Assembly (NCBI RefSeq): GCF_009936215.1
Contig: NZ_AP019551.1
Span: 527,501-591,500 of the forward strand
Source: Athalassotoga saccharophila
GTDB lineage: Bacteria > Thermotogota > Thermotogae > Mesoaciditogales > Mesoaciditogaceae
Length of the DNA stretch: 64,000 bases
Reading direction: 5' to 3'
This document shows, one piece after another, positions 26,380 through 35,831 of the stretch. How positions within the stretch are numbered: the first letter of the stretch is position 1; each line of letters begins with the position of its first letter. The notes under the pieces were generated by a model. That model did no database searches. It was not told the DNA's origin and was given only the letters and a program-made list of their open reading frames with translations. The position numbers and the translations under genes were made by a program.

Positions 26380-26640
26380 AAAAAATGATTAAGTTTTGTT
26401 TTCTTATTTTTTCTATGGCAAAAATATACCAAACTCAAATTAAAAGTCGAATGTTCATTACCGTAAGCGGAAGGAAAGATGGCACGAATGGTGACGAGTG
26501 AAAGCACTAATTGATGATTGCAAATTTAGGATTGCAAATTTTCAATTTTTAATTCTCAATTTCTACCCGCCATAGGTTACCTGTCTAATATACCTCGCTA
26601 TCCTCTCACGATCTTTTCTATGTTATAATATAATGAATTA
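26380..26640. other. AT-rich intergenic region with a tandem 12-mer repeat
   Basis: No gene is apparent. GATTGCAAATTT occurs twice (26516-26527 and 26530-26541) separated by AG and followed by related AATTTTCAATTTTTAATTC text. An extended -10 box TGTTATAAT (26621-26629) probably serves the plus-strand gene at 26661. A GC-richer patch at 26460-26506 stands out against the AT background but I cannot assign it. Confidence 0.4.
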
Positions 26641-26660
26641 ACATTGAGGAGGTCTTAAAG

Positions 26661-26984
26661 TTGGAAGTAGAGGAGACCCTTAAGGAACTTATATTTTCAG
26701 AAAAAGATGCGCGTTCCATTGTTGATAATGCAAGAGATCAGGCAAAAAAGATATTGTCAAAGGCAAATGAAGAGGGAGAATCTTTGATCGAGAATAAAAG
26801 ATCGGAAGCAAAAAGATCTGCCGCGGAGATGATCCAGAAGGCCGAGGAAGAAGCCCAGATGAAGTCAAGGGAAGCCATTCAAAAAGCCTTGAATTCAGTT
26901 GAGAGCCTTAAAAGGCAATATGCATTGATAAGGGAAGATTTCATTTCCGACTTTGTTAAAAAGTCTTTGAATTTAAAGGTTTGA
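26661..26984 (+). CDS. Coiled-coil protein resembling V-type ATPase subunit G/H
   Basis: A 107-residue, highly charged protein predicted to be almost entirely alpha-helical coiled coil (repeated EEA, KRSEAKRSA, KAEEEAQ). It resembles subunit G/H of V-type ATPases and the b subunit of F-type enzymes, but no other ATPase gene is near, so the similarity may only reflect coiled-coil composition. TTG start at 26661 after GAGGAGGT with 7-base spacing. It overlaps tilS by 4 bp, making it the first gene of the tilS-ftsH operon. Confidence 0.6.
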   Translation: MEVEETLKELIFSEKDARSIVDNARDQAKKILSKANEEGESLIENKRSEAKRSAAEMIQKAEEEAQMKSREAIQKALNSVESLKRQYALIREDFISDFVKKSLNLKV

Positions 26985-28360
26985 AATTGAGATTGGATGA
27001 ATTTGAATACGATCTTTTGAAATTCGTAAAAGATGAGTCTTTGATAAAAGATGGAGATTTTGTCCTGTTAGCAGTTTCCGGCGGATCAGATTCGATGGCA
27101 ATGATGCATGCCTTTTCCAAAATAAGAGATCGCCTTAATGCCGATTTTATCGTTGCACATCTAAATCACATGATAAGAAAGGAAGCCGAAATCGAGGGAA
27201 AAGGCGTTAGCGAGTTTGCAAAAAGTTTAGGATTTGAATGCGTTGTTGAATCGAGAAATGTTCCTGAGTATCTTAAAAACCATAAAGGCCTTTCGATTGA
27301 AGAAGGCGCAAGAATTGTAAGATACGATTTCTTTGAAACGGTTGCCTCAAAATACGGTGCGAATAAAATAGCGACTGCCCATCATCTTTCGGATCTGACT
27401 GAAAATTTCTTCCTAAGACTTTTCAGGGGAAGCGGTGTGGGTGGGCTAATAGGAATGAGCCCGATAAGAGGTAAATATATAAAGCCTTTTTTGATTTTTG
27501 ATGAACAAAGCATAAGAAATTATGTTAAAATCTATAGAATACCTTTTTTTGAAGACAGAACGAATTTCGATACAAGATACTTGCGAAATAGGATAAGACA
27601 CGTCTTAATTCCAGAAATAAAAAAAGATTTTTGCCCCCAGATAGAAAAGATGGTTTTCAACATTTCAACCATCCTCAAAATGTATCAAGATCATCTGGGC
27701 AAAGAGATATCTGAAAAATTCGACCTTAAAATTGTAAATGACAGGATATGTTTAAAACTCGAAGATTTACGAAAAGAGGATGATCTCGTTCTTTCTGAAC
27801 TTTTTAAAATGATCTTGAATGAGATGGGGATCGATATATCGAACAGAAAGATAGAATCTTGTGTTAAGATCGTAAGGGAAAATGGCCATCACGAGTTGAA
27901 CCTTGGACGCGGTATTTACTTGGTAAAAGATAAAGATCTATGCGTGGGCAAAAAGGAGGAAGAGATTTCTTGGAGTCCGTTAGAACTTTTAGTGCCGGGT
28001 TCAGTCCAAATAAAGGAATTATCTATTAAGATATATTCCGACCTTGAAGAGGGAGAGATAAATCTTGGAGATTCTAAAAATCGTGTAACCATCGATGCTG
28101 GAAAGGTAAACTTTCCATTGGTAGTCAGACCTGCAAAGGATGAAAGGATAGTTCCATTCGGAATGAAGGAAGAGGTAAGGGTGAAAGATATTTTGAAAAA
28201 AAGAGGAGTTTCTGCAGAAATGAGAAGGATATTTCCTGTGGTTTCCCAAAAAGATGGTAAAATCGTCTGGATAGTGGGAATAACTTTTTCAGATGATTTA
28301 AAGGTTACAAGGGATACTCGAAAGATTTTAACGTTAATACGGGAAGGAGGCGCTTTTTGA
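26981..28360 (+). CDS. tilS: tRNA(Ile)-lysidine synthase
   Basis: Essential enzyme that attaches lysine to C34 of the CAU-anticodon isoleucine tRNA so that it reads AUA. The N-type PP-loop SGGSDS lies at 33-38, followed by HLNHMIRKEAE and the ATP-binding ATAHHLSDLTENFFLRLFRGSG segment, recognisable by HHLSDLTE. The C-terminal TilS domains follow, total 459 residues. The start is TTG at 26981 or 26987. tilS next to ftsH is a widespread order in bacteria. Confidence 0.93.
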   Translation: MKLRLDEFEYDLLKFVKDESLIKDGDFVLLAVSGGSDSMAMMHAFSKIRDRLNADFIVAHLNHMIRKEAEIEGKGVSEFAKSLGFECVVESRNVPEYLKNHKGLSIEEGARIVRYDFFETVASKYGANKIATAHHLSDLTENFFLRLFRGSGVGGLIGMSPIRGKYIKPFLIFDEQSIRNYVKIYRIPFFEDRTNFDTRYLRNRIRHVLIPEIKKDFCPQIEKMVFNISTILKMYQDHLGKEISEKFDLKIVNDRICLKLEDLRKEDDLVLSELFKMILNEMGIDISNRKIESCVKIVRENGHHELNLGRGIYLVKDKDLCVGKKEEEISWSPLELLVPGSVQIKELSIKIYSDLEEGEINLGDSKNRVTIDAGKVNFPLVVRPAKDERIVPFGMKEEVRVKDILKKRGVSAEMRRIFPVVSQKDGKIVWIVGITFSDDLKVTRDTRKILTLIREGGAF

Positions 28361-30264
28361 TGCCAACACCAAATTACACAAAGCAAACAGGCCCAAATTG
28401 GAGAACCATACTGATATATTTTCTCGTCATAGTCATGTTCTTTTTACTGATAAGACTTATGTGGCCTCCAACCAATCCTGTTACACAGATAAGTTTTACG
28501 AATTTTCTATCGATGGTAAATCAGGATCCCACTCCGATCGCTTCGGTTGTGGTTGACTCAAGTGGAAATACGACTGTAACGACAAAAAATGGCACTATAT
28601 ATAGTCTGTACGCTCCATGGCTTCTTACCAGTAACTCTCTTGTAGAGACGATGTCTTCGAAGGGAATAAGCGTTGTTGCAAAACAGGCAAGTGATTCGAG
28701 CGTATGGATAAATGCGATATTTTACTTTGTCTTGCCTTTAGTCATCTTGATGATCTTCTGGTGGTGGATGATGAGAAGGATGGGTAGCGCTAATTCCCAG
28801 GCCTTCAGTTTTACAAAGAGTCCGGCAAAGGTTTACAAGCCTTCCGACAAGAGGGTAACCTTTAAGGATGTCGCTGGAGTTGATGAAGCAAAGGAAGAAT
28901 TAAAATCGATAGTTGATTTTTTAAAAGATCCTCAATCTTTTAATGTCCTTGGAGCAAGAATGCCAAAGGGAGTTTTGCTTGTCGGACCTCCTGGAACAGG
29001 AAAGACTCTCATAGCAAGGGCCGTCGCTGGGGAGGCCAACGTTCCATTCTTTCACATGAGCGGATCTGATTTCGTTGAGTTGTTTGTCGGTGTGGGTGCT
29101 GCAAGGGTAAGGGAACTCTTCAATCAGGCAAAACAAAATGCACCTTCCATAATATTCATAGACGAAATAGATGCCGTTGGCCGTCAAAGAGGAGCAGGAC
29201 TTGGTGGTGGTCACGACGAAAGAGAGCAAACCTTAAACCAGTTGCTTGTCGAGATGGATGGATTTGACAATCAAACGGCCGTCATAGTTATGGCTGCCAC
29301 AAATAGGCCAGACATTCTCGATAGCGCTTTGCTCAGACCTGGCAGATTTGATAAAAAGGTTATTCTTGATCCGCCCGACATAAAGGGACGCGAGGAGATT
29401 TTGAAGGTTCACATGAGAGGAAAGCCCATCGATCCGAATGTTGATGTCAGTGTTCTTGCAAGAAGAACTCCCGGCTTTGTCGGAGCAGATCTTGAAAACC
29501 TTATAAATGAAGCGGCATTGCTTGCGGCCCAGAGAAAAAAGAAACAGATAACTATGGAAGAACTCGAAGAAGGGATAGACAGGGTAATAGCAGGCCCCGA
29601 AAGAAGATCAAGGGTTGTAAGCGAGGAAGAAAGAAGGGTCGTTGCCTACCACGAAATAGGTCATGCTGTAGTTGGAGCCGTTTTGCCAAATGCCGATCCA
29701 GTTCACAAAATTTCTATTGTGCCCAGAGGAATGCATGCCCTTGGTTTCACGCTCCAACTTCCAACGAGGGACAAGTATTTGATGTCGAAAGACGAGATGC
29801 TTGACAGACTTGCAGGAATGCTTGGAGGAAGAGCGGCAGAAGAACTCGTATTTCACCAAATAACTACCGGAGCGGCAAATGATCTCGAGGTTGCAACCAA
29901 ATTGGCAAAGGACATGGTTTGCAAATACGGTATGAGTGACACGATAGGGCCAGTCTCATGGGGAGAGGAAGGCAGTGAGGTCTTCCTTGGAAAACAACTT
30001 GGAAGAATGCCAAATTACAGTGAAGAAACGGCCGCAAAGATAGATTACGAAGTAAAGAGAATAATCGAAGAAAGTTACAAACGTGCAATGGACATCTTAA
30101 AGAAATACAGGGAAAAACTCGACGAAATAGCCAAAATATTGCTTGAAAAAGAAACCATAGAAGGAGAAGAATTAGATAAACTACTAAAGGGTCAACTTAA
30201 TTTGGATCATAACGGTAACGACTCATATTCAAAGACAAAAGAGGTTGCAAGAGAAAATAACTGA
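28360..30264 (+). CDS. ftsH: ATP-dependent zinc metalloprotease FtsH
   Basis: Membrane-bound AAA+ protease that degrades misassembled membrane proteins and regulatory proteins. Two transmembrane helices (about 15-35 and 115-137) flank an external domain. Walker A GPPGTGKT is at 209-216, Walker B IIFIDEID near 264-271, the second region of homology near 315-330 ([18 protein letters not shown], shortened), and the zinc motif HEIGH at 431-435. ATG at 28360 shares the TGATG junction with the tilS stop and follows GGAGG. Length 634 is typical. Confidence 0.97.
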   Translation: MPTPNYTKQTGPNWRTILIYFLVIVMFFLLIRLMWPPTNPVTQISFTNFLSMVNQDPTPIASVVVDSSGNTTVTTKNGTIYSLYAPWLLTSNSLVETMSSKGISVVAKQASDSSVWINAIFYFVLPLVILMIFWWWMMRRMGSANSQAFSFTKSPAKVYKPSDKRVTFKDVAGVDEAKEELKSIVDFLKDPQSFNVLGARMPKGVLLVGPPGTGKTLIARAVAGEANVPFFHMSGSDFVELFVGVGAARVRELFNQAKQNAPSIIFIDEIDAVGRQRGAGLGGGHDEREQTLNQLLVEMDGFDNQTAVIVMAATNRPDILDSALLRPGRFDKKVILDPPDIKGREEILKVHMRGKPIDPNVDVSVLARRTPGFVGADLENLINEAALLAAQRKKKQITMEELEEGIDRVIAGPERRSRVVSEEERRVVAYHEIGHAVVGAVLPNADPVHKISIVPRGMHALGFTLQLPTRDKYLMSKDEMLDRLAGMLGGRAAEELVFHQITTGAANDLEVATKLAKDMVCKYGMSDTIGPVSWGEEGSEVFLGKQLGRMPNYSEETAAKIDYEVKRIIEESYKRAMDILKKYREKLDEIAKILLEKETIEGEELDKLLKGQLNLDHNGNDSYSKTKEVARENN

Positions 30265-31714
30265 GATATTTTTAAGGAAGAAAAATGGTGGCGGCATACC
30301 AGTGGCTCTTATCTTTCCAAATGAATATGCCGCCGCAATTTCAAATTTGGGTTTTAACGCTGCTTTCGCAGCATTTGAGGAATACGGTTTTTCGTGTGAA
30401 CGTTTTTTTTACTCAAATGGAGAAGTAAGGTCTTTGAGCGGTAAACGTCTGAGAGATTTTAAAGTATGGGCCTTTTCGATCTCATTCGAGATGGATGTTC
30501 TTAACATTTTTGATATTTTTGCGCATGAAAAGGTTGAGATTCTTGCCGAGAAAAGAAAGGGGAATCCTTTTGTTATTTTCGGCGGAGCGATGACTTTTTT
30601 TAATCCAAACGCTTTCTGGCACGTTGCGGATCTTATTCTTCACGGCGAAATAGAAGGAATGGGAAATGTCCTTGAAAATTTAAGAGACACTTTAAAGGCA
30701 CAATGGTCCGAGATTCTCGAGAAAATGGTTAAATTTTCTGATGTCTCTGTTCCCGTGATCGGAAAAAAGGCCGTTAATCTTGCCAAACTAAGAAACCTTT
30801 CCATGTCTTTGGGAAGTTCTGTCTTTCTTTCCGAAGAAGGTGTTTTTGGAAAGACTTATCTTATAGAGATAGAAAGAGGATGCATTCATCGCTGCAGTTT
30901 TTGTGTGGCTTCGAAGATATACAATATTGTGCGTTTTATGCCTCTCGAAGAGGTGAAAAAAAGAATCTCCGAGGCCATTGATTACACGGACAAAGTCGGC
31001 CTTGTTGCGTCGAGTGTTTCCGATTACCCTTATTTGATGGATCTACTTGTCTGGTTGAAGGACAAGGTGAAATTTTTAAGCGTCTCTTCTTTGAGGCTTG
31101 ATGCGATAAGTGTCGAACTTGTTAAGATCCTCGAATCGATGGGAGACAGGGAGATAACGTTTGCCCCCGAGGCCGGTACTCAGAAAATGAGAGATTTGCT
31201 TAACAAAGAGATCGATGAAGAGGACATAAAAAGAGCCATTCAAAATGTTAAGATGGCGGGTCTTAGACGTGTAAAGATGTATTTCATATACGGTTTGCCA
31301 GATGAAGATCAAAGCGATTTAAATGGTATAATCGACGTAGTTAAAATGGTCAAAGATGAAGGAATAATTCCTTATGTGAGTCTTAACCCTTTGATACCAA
31401 AACCATTTACGAATTTTGAGAATTTTCAAATGCGATCCTCTAAAGATTTAAAAGAAAGGGAAAGATATCTTCAGTCAAACCTTGGGAGGATCGGAGTCAA
31501 AAGCAAGTTCGAAAGCGTAAGACTTTCAAGAATTCAATGGGTACTTGCCACGGCAAATGAAGAGATCTCTTATGAACTTGCGCGAAGGAATGAAAGATTG
31601 AAATTCATTCAAGATATAGAAAGGGAATGGCAAGCCGAGCCGGTGTGGAAATATATCGATATTTCATGGAAAAATGCGGAATTTGGAGAGTTGAAAATTT
31701 TAAAGGAGGGATAA
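30245..31714 (+). CDS. Radical SAM protein with N-terminal B12-binding-like domain
   Basis: A 489-residue radical SAM enzyme. The cluster ligands are Cys213, Cys217 and Cys220 in GCIHRCSFC, after an N-terminal ~180-residue region that looks like the cobalamin-binding-like fold of B12-radical SAM proteins (but no DxHxxG motif is evident). The domain continues with APEAGTQKMRDLLNK and MYFIYGLPDE, as in methylthiotransferase-like and YgiQ-like members. Reaction unknown. It starts at TTG 30245 inside the ftsH end (20-bp overlap) and precedes the response-regulator gene by 3 bp. Confidence 0.82.
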   Translation: MQEKITEIFLRKKNGGGIPVALIFPNEYAAAISNLGFNAAFAAFEEYGFSCERFFYSNGEVRSLSGKRLRDFKVWAFSISFEMDVLNIFDIFAHEKVEILAEKRKGNPFVIFGGAMTFFNPNAFWHVADLILHGEIEGMGNVLENLRDTLKAQWSEILEKMVKFSDVSVPVIGKKAVNLAKLRNLSMSLGSSVFLSEEGVFGKTYLIEIERGCIHRCSFCVASKIYNIVRFMPLEEVKKRISEAIDYTDKVGLVASSVSDYPYLMDLLVWLKDKVKFLSVSSLRLDAISVELVKILESMGDREITFAPEAGTQKMRDLLNKEIDEEDIKRAIQNVKMAGLRRVKMYFIYGLPDEDQSDLNGIIDVVKMVKDEGIIPYVSLNPLIPKPFTNFENFQMRSSKDLKERERYLQSNLGRIGVKSKFESVRLSRIQWVLATANEEISYELARRNERLKFIQDIEREWQAEPVWKYIDISWKNAEFGELKILKEG

Positions 31715-31717
31715 TTA

Positions 31718-32437
31718 ATGTTAAAAAAGCGAATACTCGTCGTTGATGATGAACCTTCAATAGTAGAACTCGTCAGTTACAACCTGAAAAAAGAAGGGTA
31801 TGACGTGCTTAAGGCTTACGATGCAGAAAAAGCACTCGAGATAATAAAGGAAGAGGAAATAGACCTGTTCATCATCGACGTTATGTTGCCCGGCATGGAT
31901 GGCTTTGAACTCGTTAGAACTTTAAGAAGCGGCGATAAAAATAGGGATAAGCCTGTTATATTCTTGACTGCAAAAGGTGAAGAATTCGATAGAGTCCTTG
32001 GCCTTGAACTTGGTGCGGACGATTACATAACCAAACCTTTCAGTGTAAGAGAATTGCTTGCGAGGATAAAGGCTATCTTCAGAAGAACAGATCAGGCTTT
32101 GACGAAGGTAGAAGAGAAGCCTAAAAAGATCTCCGCAAAGGATCTCGACATAGACCTTGAAAAGTATGAAGTTAAGGTTAGGGGAAAGCCGGTTGGTCTG
32201 ACGCCTCTCGAATTCGATCTTTTAAGATTTCTTGCCGAGAACGCTGGTAAGGTCTTCAGCAGGGACGTTTTGCTTGATACACTTTGGGGATACGATTATT
32301 ACGGTGATACAAGAACCGTGGATGTCCACATAAGAAGGCTTAGAACAAAGATAGAAGAGGATCCTTCGAATCCTAAATATATAGTTACCGTAAGAGGAAA
32401 AGGGTACAAATTCAAGGATCCGGGTAGCGAGGATTAA
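31718..32437 (+). CDS. OmpR/PhoB-family response regulator
   Basis: Two-component transcription factor, 239 residues. The receiver domain has Asp10-Asp11, phosphoacceptor Asp54 in FIIDVMLPGMDG, and Lys106 in ITKPF. The C-terminal winged helix starts near 135 (VGLTPLEFDLL, TVDVHIRRLRTKIE). ATG at 31718 after AAAGGAGGG. The partner histidine kinase starts 2 bp after its stop. Similarity to PhoB together with the nearby PiT/DUF47 phosphate genes suggests phosphate control, which is inference. Confidence 0.92.
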   Translation: MLKKRILVVDDEPSIVELVSYNLKKEGYDVLKAYDAEKALEIIKEEEIDLFIIDVMLPGMDGFELVRTLRSGDKNRDKPVIFLTAKGEEFDRVLGLELGADDYITKPFSVRELLARIKAIFRRTDQALTKVEEKPKKISAKDLDIDLEKYEVKVRGKPVGLTPLEFDLLRFLAENAGKVFSRDVLLDTLWGYDYYGDTRTVDVHIRRLRTKIEEDPSNPKYIVTVRGKGYKFKDPGSED

Positions 32438-32439
32438 CT

Positions 32440-33723
32440 TTGGAAGTTTTGACGATCTTTTTTGGGATTCTTTCTCTTGTTTTTTTTGGGCTTTTCATTT
32501 TCTTTTATTTCATCCATAAGAGGAATTTAGAGATATTGAACAGTATATCTCATATAGTCTCCTCCAAAGATGGCGTACCGGTCATAAGGCTTATAGATGC
32601 CTTGAAAGAGATGAAGGAAGATCTCGAATCAAGGTATTCGGAAGCGACAAAAAGTAGAGAAAACATGAGGATAATTTTGGAAAATGTAAATGACGGTATA
32701 GTGATCGTCAATGGAGAAGGAAAGATTATGCTGAGCAATTCCAGCGTGTGTAAGTTCATAGGGATAGAAAATTGCGCTTTGGAAGGCAAAAAGATCGTTG
32801 AAGTCTTTGAAAATTACGACATCCTTAATTTCATCGATAAGAATTTGAAGAATTTCACGACAGATTCGTCTGAATTCGCCCTTGTCTATCCCCAAAAGCG
32901 TTATCTTAAATGTGATGCGATACCAGTCGTTTTGAAAGAAAATGAGAAGGCACTTATAATCGTTATAAAGGATGTCACAAATGAGAGAGAACTTGATAAT
33001 TTCAGAAGGGAGTTCATTTCTAACGTCTCTCATGAGTTGAAAACGCCTCTGACATCTATTCATGGATACGCCGAAACTCTTATGGATGATGATTTCAAAG
33101 ACGTTGAAATGGTTAGAAAATTTCTTGGGATTATAGAGAATGAATCCGCAAGAATGAGCAGATTGATAAACGATCTGCTTGATCTTCAGAAATTAGAAGA
33201 GGGAAAGGCCGAATTCAAATTCGAAGAACTCGACCTTTCGAGAGTTGTGGATTACGTTTCGAGAATAGTAAAGCCGATGACAGAATCTCTCAACGTTGAT
33301 CTTAAAACGTCGTGCAAGGATCACATAAAAGTTTACGGAGATTTCGACAGACTTGTTCAGGCCGTCTTGAATCTTACAGATAACGCCATAAAATACACCT
33401 CTCAGAAAGAAAACGGGACAAAACTCGTTGAAGTCATATGCGAAAAGATAGATGATAAGAGTTGCCAGATAAAGGTAAAGGACACAGGCATTGGCATACC
33501 TGCCGATGCCCTGTCCCGTTTGTTTGAAAGGTTTTACAGAGTCGATAAGGCGAGATCAAGAAAGGTGGGCGGCACAGGCCTTGGCCTTTCGATAGTTAAA
33601 ATGATAGTTGAGGCTCATAAAGGAAAGGTAGAGGTGTCGAGTGAGGTCGGAAAGGGGAGTGAATTTAGGATAATTCTACCCCTTTCCGAAACCGTAAACG
33701 ATAGCGATTCTGTCCCTGCCTGA
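32440..33723 (+). CDS. Sensor histidine kinase (PhoR type)
   Basis: Membrane histidine kinase of 427 residues. One N-terminal transmembrane helix (about 3-25), a PAS domain (about 75-185), a HisKA domain with His198 in NVSHELKTPLTS, and a HATPase domain with DNAIKY (N box), DTGIGIP (G1) and GTGLGLSIV (G2). With a single membrane helix and no large external domain it probably senses from the inside or the membrane, as PhoR does. TTG start. Its last 48 bp overlap the convergent prmC gene. Confidence 0.92.
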   Translation: MEVLTIFFGILSLVFFGLFIFFYFIHKRNLEILNSISHIVSSKDGVPVIRLIDALKEMKEDLESRYSEATKSRENMRIILENVNDGIVIVNGEGKIMLSNSSVCKFIGIENCALEGKKIVEVFENYDILNFIDKNLKNFTTDSSEFALVYPQKRYLKCDAIPVVLKENEKALIIVIKDVTNERELDNFRREFISNVSHELKTPLTSIHGYAETLMDDDFKDVEMVRKFLGIIENESARMSRLINDLLDLQKLEEGKAEFKFEELDLSRVVDYVSRIVKPMTESLNVDLKTSCKDHIKVYGDFDRLVQAVLNLTDNAIKYTSQKENGTKLVEVICEKIDDKSCQIKVKDTGIGIPADALSRLFERFYRVDKARSRKVGGTGLGLSIVKMIVEAHKGKVEVSSEVGKGSEFRIILPLSETVNDSDSVPA

Positions 33724-34476
33724 TATGTCCTTTAATATTTCGTATCTTCCAAACCTTTCGAAAATTTCTTTCAAAGATTTTCTAAATGGATGCGCTATTT
33801 CAAAGTAAAACCTGTGAGCCTTATAAGTCTTTAGAATTTCGATGTAAATTTCATTTCCGCTTTCCCCGCCCACAAGTGCCTCGTACGGCTCGTGCAGATC
33901 TGAACTTTTCCATTCGTCTATTGTAAGGTACGGAGGATTTGAAACAACGACTTCGAATTCCTTTTCTTCAGATATGTGAATCCTCTCGTAGATTCCGAAT
34001 TTTCTCGCATTAGAAAGGGCTAATTTTATGGCCTCCTGGTTTATATCCTTTATCCATACATGGGATTCGGGAAGAGATTTTGCGATCGAGATCGCTATAA
34101 CCCCGCTTCCCGTTCCAAAATCGAGAAATTTTTTCCATCCCTCAATTTTTGCGTCTTTTATGACCTTCTCGACCAATTCTTCCGTCTCGGGACGCGGGAC
34201 GAGTACCTTCTCATTGATATCGAATTCAAGTCCCATGAACTCCTTTTTTCCAGTAAGATATGCGATGGGAATGCCTTGAGATCTTTTTTCTATCAGAGAT
34301 ATGTACTTTTCAAAGGTTTTTTCGTCTACTTTGAAATCAAGATGAGAGTATATCCAGTTCCTTCTCTTCGAAATTGCAAAACACAAAAGCATCTCCGCGT
34401 CTAAGCGCGGAGATAGAGATTTGTCTTTGAGGTATTTCGTTGAAAAATCTAAAATGCTTTTGATGTCAAATTCCAA
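33676..34476 (-). CDS. prmC: Peptide chain release factor N5-glutamine methyltransferase
   Basis: SAM-dependent enzyme that methylates the GGQ glutamine of release factors RF1/RF2. The SAM motif FLDFGTGSGVIAIS is at 117-130, and the glutamine-binding NPPY at 180-183, with VPRPETEELVE preceding the domain. The N-terminal helical domain is present; 266 residues is normal. It overlaps the upstream SufT/MIP18-like gene by 11 bp and the convergent histidine kinase by 48 bp. Confidence 0.93.
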   Translation of the reverse strand: MEFDIKSILDFSTKYLKDKSLSPRLDAEMLLCFAISKRRNWIYSHLDFKVDEKTFEKYISLIEKRSQGIPIAYLTGKKEFMGLEFDINEKVLVPRPETEELVEKVIKDAKIEGWKKFLDFGTGSGVIAISIAKSLPESHVWIKDINQEAIKLALSNARKFGIYERIHISEEKEFEVVVSNPPYLTIDEWKSSDLHEPYEALVGGESGNEIYIEILKTYKAHRFYFEIAHPFRKSLKEIFERFGRYEILKDISGRDRIAIVYGFGKG

Positions 34477-34765
34477 GTTTGGCCCTCAGTTCGGGATCTA
34501 TCATGTCCGGTGTCCATGGCGGATCCCACACTATTTCAACGTTAACCGATTTTACGCCTTTAACGGCCTGAATTGCGTACTTGGCATCTTCCGTTATCAT
34601 CGCCGTAAGTGGACAACCCATAAAGGTCATCGTCATTTTGACGTTGACATCGCCCTCTTCGGAGACGTCTACCCCGTAAACAAGTCCCAAACTCACGACA
34701 TCAAGCCCTATTTCGGGATCTATAACTCCCCTTAAGGCCTCCAAAACATCTTCTTTCTTTACCAT
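34466..34765 (-). CDS. MIP18/DUF59-family iron-sulfur assembly protein
   Basis: A 99-residue protein of the DUF59/MIP18 family (SufT, PaaD-like; TM0487 of Thermotoga maritima is a structural representative). Signature features are the VIDPEIGLDVVSLGLVYGV segment, readable as DPEIGLDVVSLGL, and the single conserved Cys51 in TFMGCPLT, with WDPPW near the C terminus. Such proteins help maturation or delivery of Fe-S clusters. It lies between a secreted PPIase and prmC, neither of which explains it. Confidence 0.9.
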   Translation of the reverse strand: MVKKEDVLEALRGVIDPEIGLDVVSLGLVYGVDVSEEGDVNVKMTMTFMGCPLTAMITEDAKYAIQAVKGVKSVNVEIVWDPPWTPDMIDPELRAKLGI

Positions 34766-34775
34766 CTTACACCTT

Positions 34776-35825
34776 CTATATCATTATCTTTATGGTACTG
34801 CTGTTTTTGAATGGCTGGAAGACATTCTGTAACCAGTTAGACCATATCTGTGATTGCTTTTGAGAAAGCAACTGCTGGATTATCTGAGACTGAACCTCGC
34901 TAAAACTCTGAACGGAAGGTCCTTTTTTGCCGATAACCTTGAAAAGTTCCCAAGAATTGTTTACCTGAACAGGACCTATGATGTCTCCTATGTTGGCCGC
35001 AAAGAGTTGAACTTCAAAATCTGGCATATTTGGAGATTGTGGGATCCATCCGAGATCGCCGTTGTTGTTCTTTGTGTTCGTATCAAGGGAATATTTTGCC
35101 GCAGCCGATTCAAAGGTTATCTTTCCAGATTTGATGAGCGCAAGCACACTTGCTGCCGTTGACTGGCTGCTTAAGGATATATGCTCGACATCTATCTGTG
35201 GAGGATTCTGGAATGAACTTATGTTCGAATTGTAATATTGCTGGGCTTCGGCCGTTGTAACCGTCGCGGAACTTGTAACGACCTTCTTCAACTGATCAAG
35301 CGTCATTGAAAATTTCATCGTGAAAAGTGAATCCTGTTCGAATTGATTTATGTCTCCGTACCCCTGCGACTGGAGATACTGAGAGAATTGATCTTCGGTT
35401 ATGTTGTACGCGGCAAGCATTTGGGCGACCTGGGCTTTTACCTGTGCGAGAGCCTGAGCGTCTGTGACGACTATGTTGTACTTTTGTTTTGCAATTTGCT
35501 CCATTAAAACGGAGTCGACAAGATTATTCAAGACGCTTCTATTGTAAGCGGCAAGGAAATTAAATCCGTCTTTTGTTGTCGTCATGAAATTGTACATTTG
35601 CGGATTTATGTTCTTCAACTGGGCAAGTGTCGGAGCAACATTTGAAGCCATGTCGAGTATATTCGCGTATATGGGCTCACCGTTAACTATCGCTACAACC
35701 GTTGTCGTTGAAGAAGAACCCAAAAGCAAAGATGTTGATGGTGTTGTCGTCGTGGTTGCATCAACTGCAAATACAGCAAATGATGCGAAAATTGCGATTA
35801 CAAAAAACAACGCTACTTTTTTCAA
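34776..35825 (-). CDS. Secreted peptidyl-prolyl isomerase/chaperone (SurA/PrsA type)
   Basis: Exported folding factor of 349 residues. There is a signal peptide (about 1-20), a Thr/Ser-rich linker (21-45), a SurA-like N-terminal helical region, and a parvulin (PPIC-type) domain about 215-310 with VEHISLSS, SGKITFESAAAKYS, GDLGWIPQ and GDIIGPVQ. The C-terminal helix packs back on the chaperone part in this family. TTG start after AAGGAGAG. It probably assists folding of proteins in the periplasm or under the outer sheath. Confidence 0.87.
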   Translation of the reverse strand: MKKVALFFVIAIFASFAVFAVDATTTTTPSTSLLLGSSSTTTVVAIVNGEPIYANILDMASNVAPTLAQLKNINPQMYNFMTTTKDGFNFLAAYNRSVLNNLVDSVLMEQIAKQKYNIVVTDAQALAQVKAQVAQMLAAYNITEDQFSQYLQSQGYGDINQFEQDSLFTMKFSMTLDQLKKVVTSSATVTTAEAQQYYNSNISSFQNPPQIDVEHISLSSQSTAASVLALIKSGKITFESAAAKYSLDTNTKNNNGDLGWIPQSPNMPDFEVQLFAANIGDIIGPVQVNNSWELFKVIGKKGPSVQSFSEVQSQIIQQLLSQKQSQIWSNWLQNVFQPFKNSSTIKIMI

Positions 35826-35831
35826 AACTTT

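Noticed and set aside
26250-26507. An 85-residue minus-strand frame upstream of the amino-acid binding-protein gene
   Set aside because: It runs through the structured leader and promoter, lacks a ribosome site and has low-complexity, non-protein-like composition.
26661-26984. Start of a V-type ATPase operon
   Set aside because: Only a G/H-like coiled-coil protein is present; the next genes are tilS and ftsH, with no A, B, K or I subunits.
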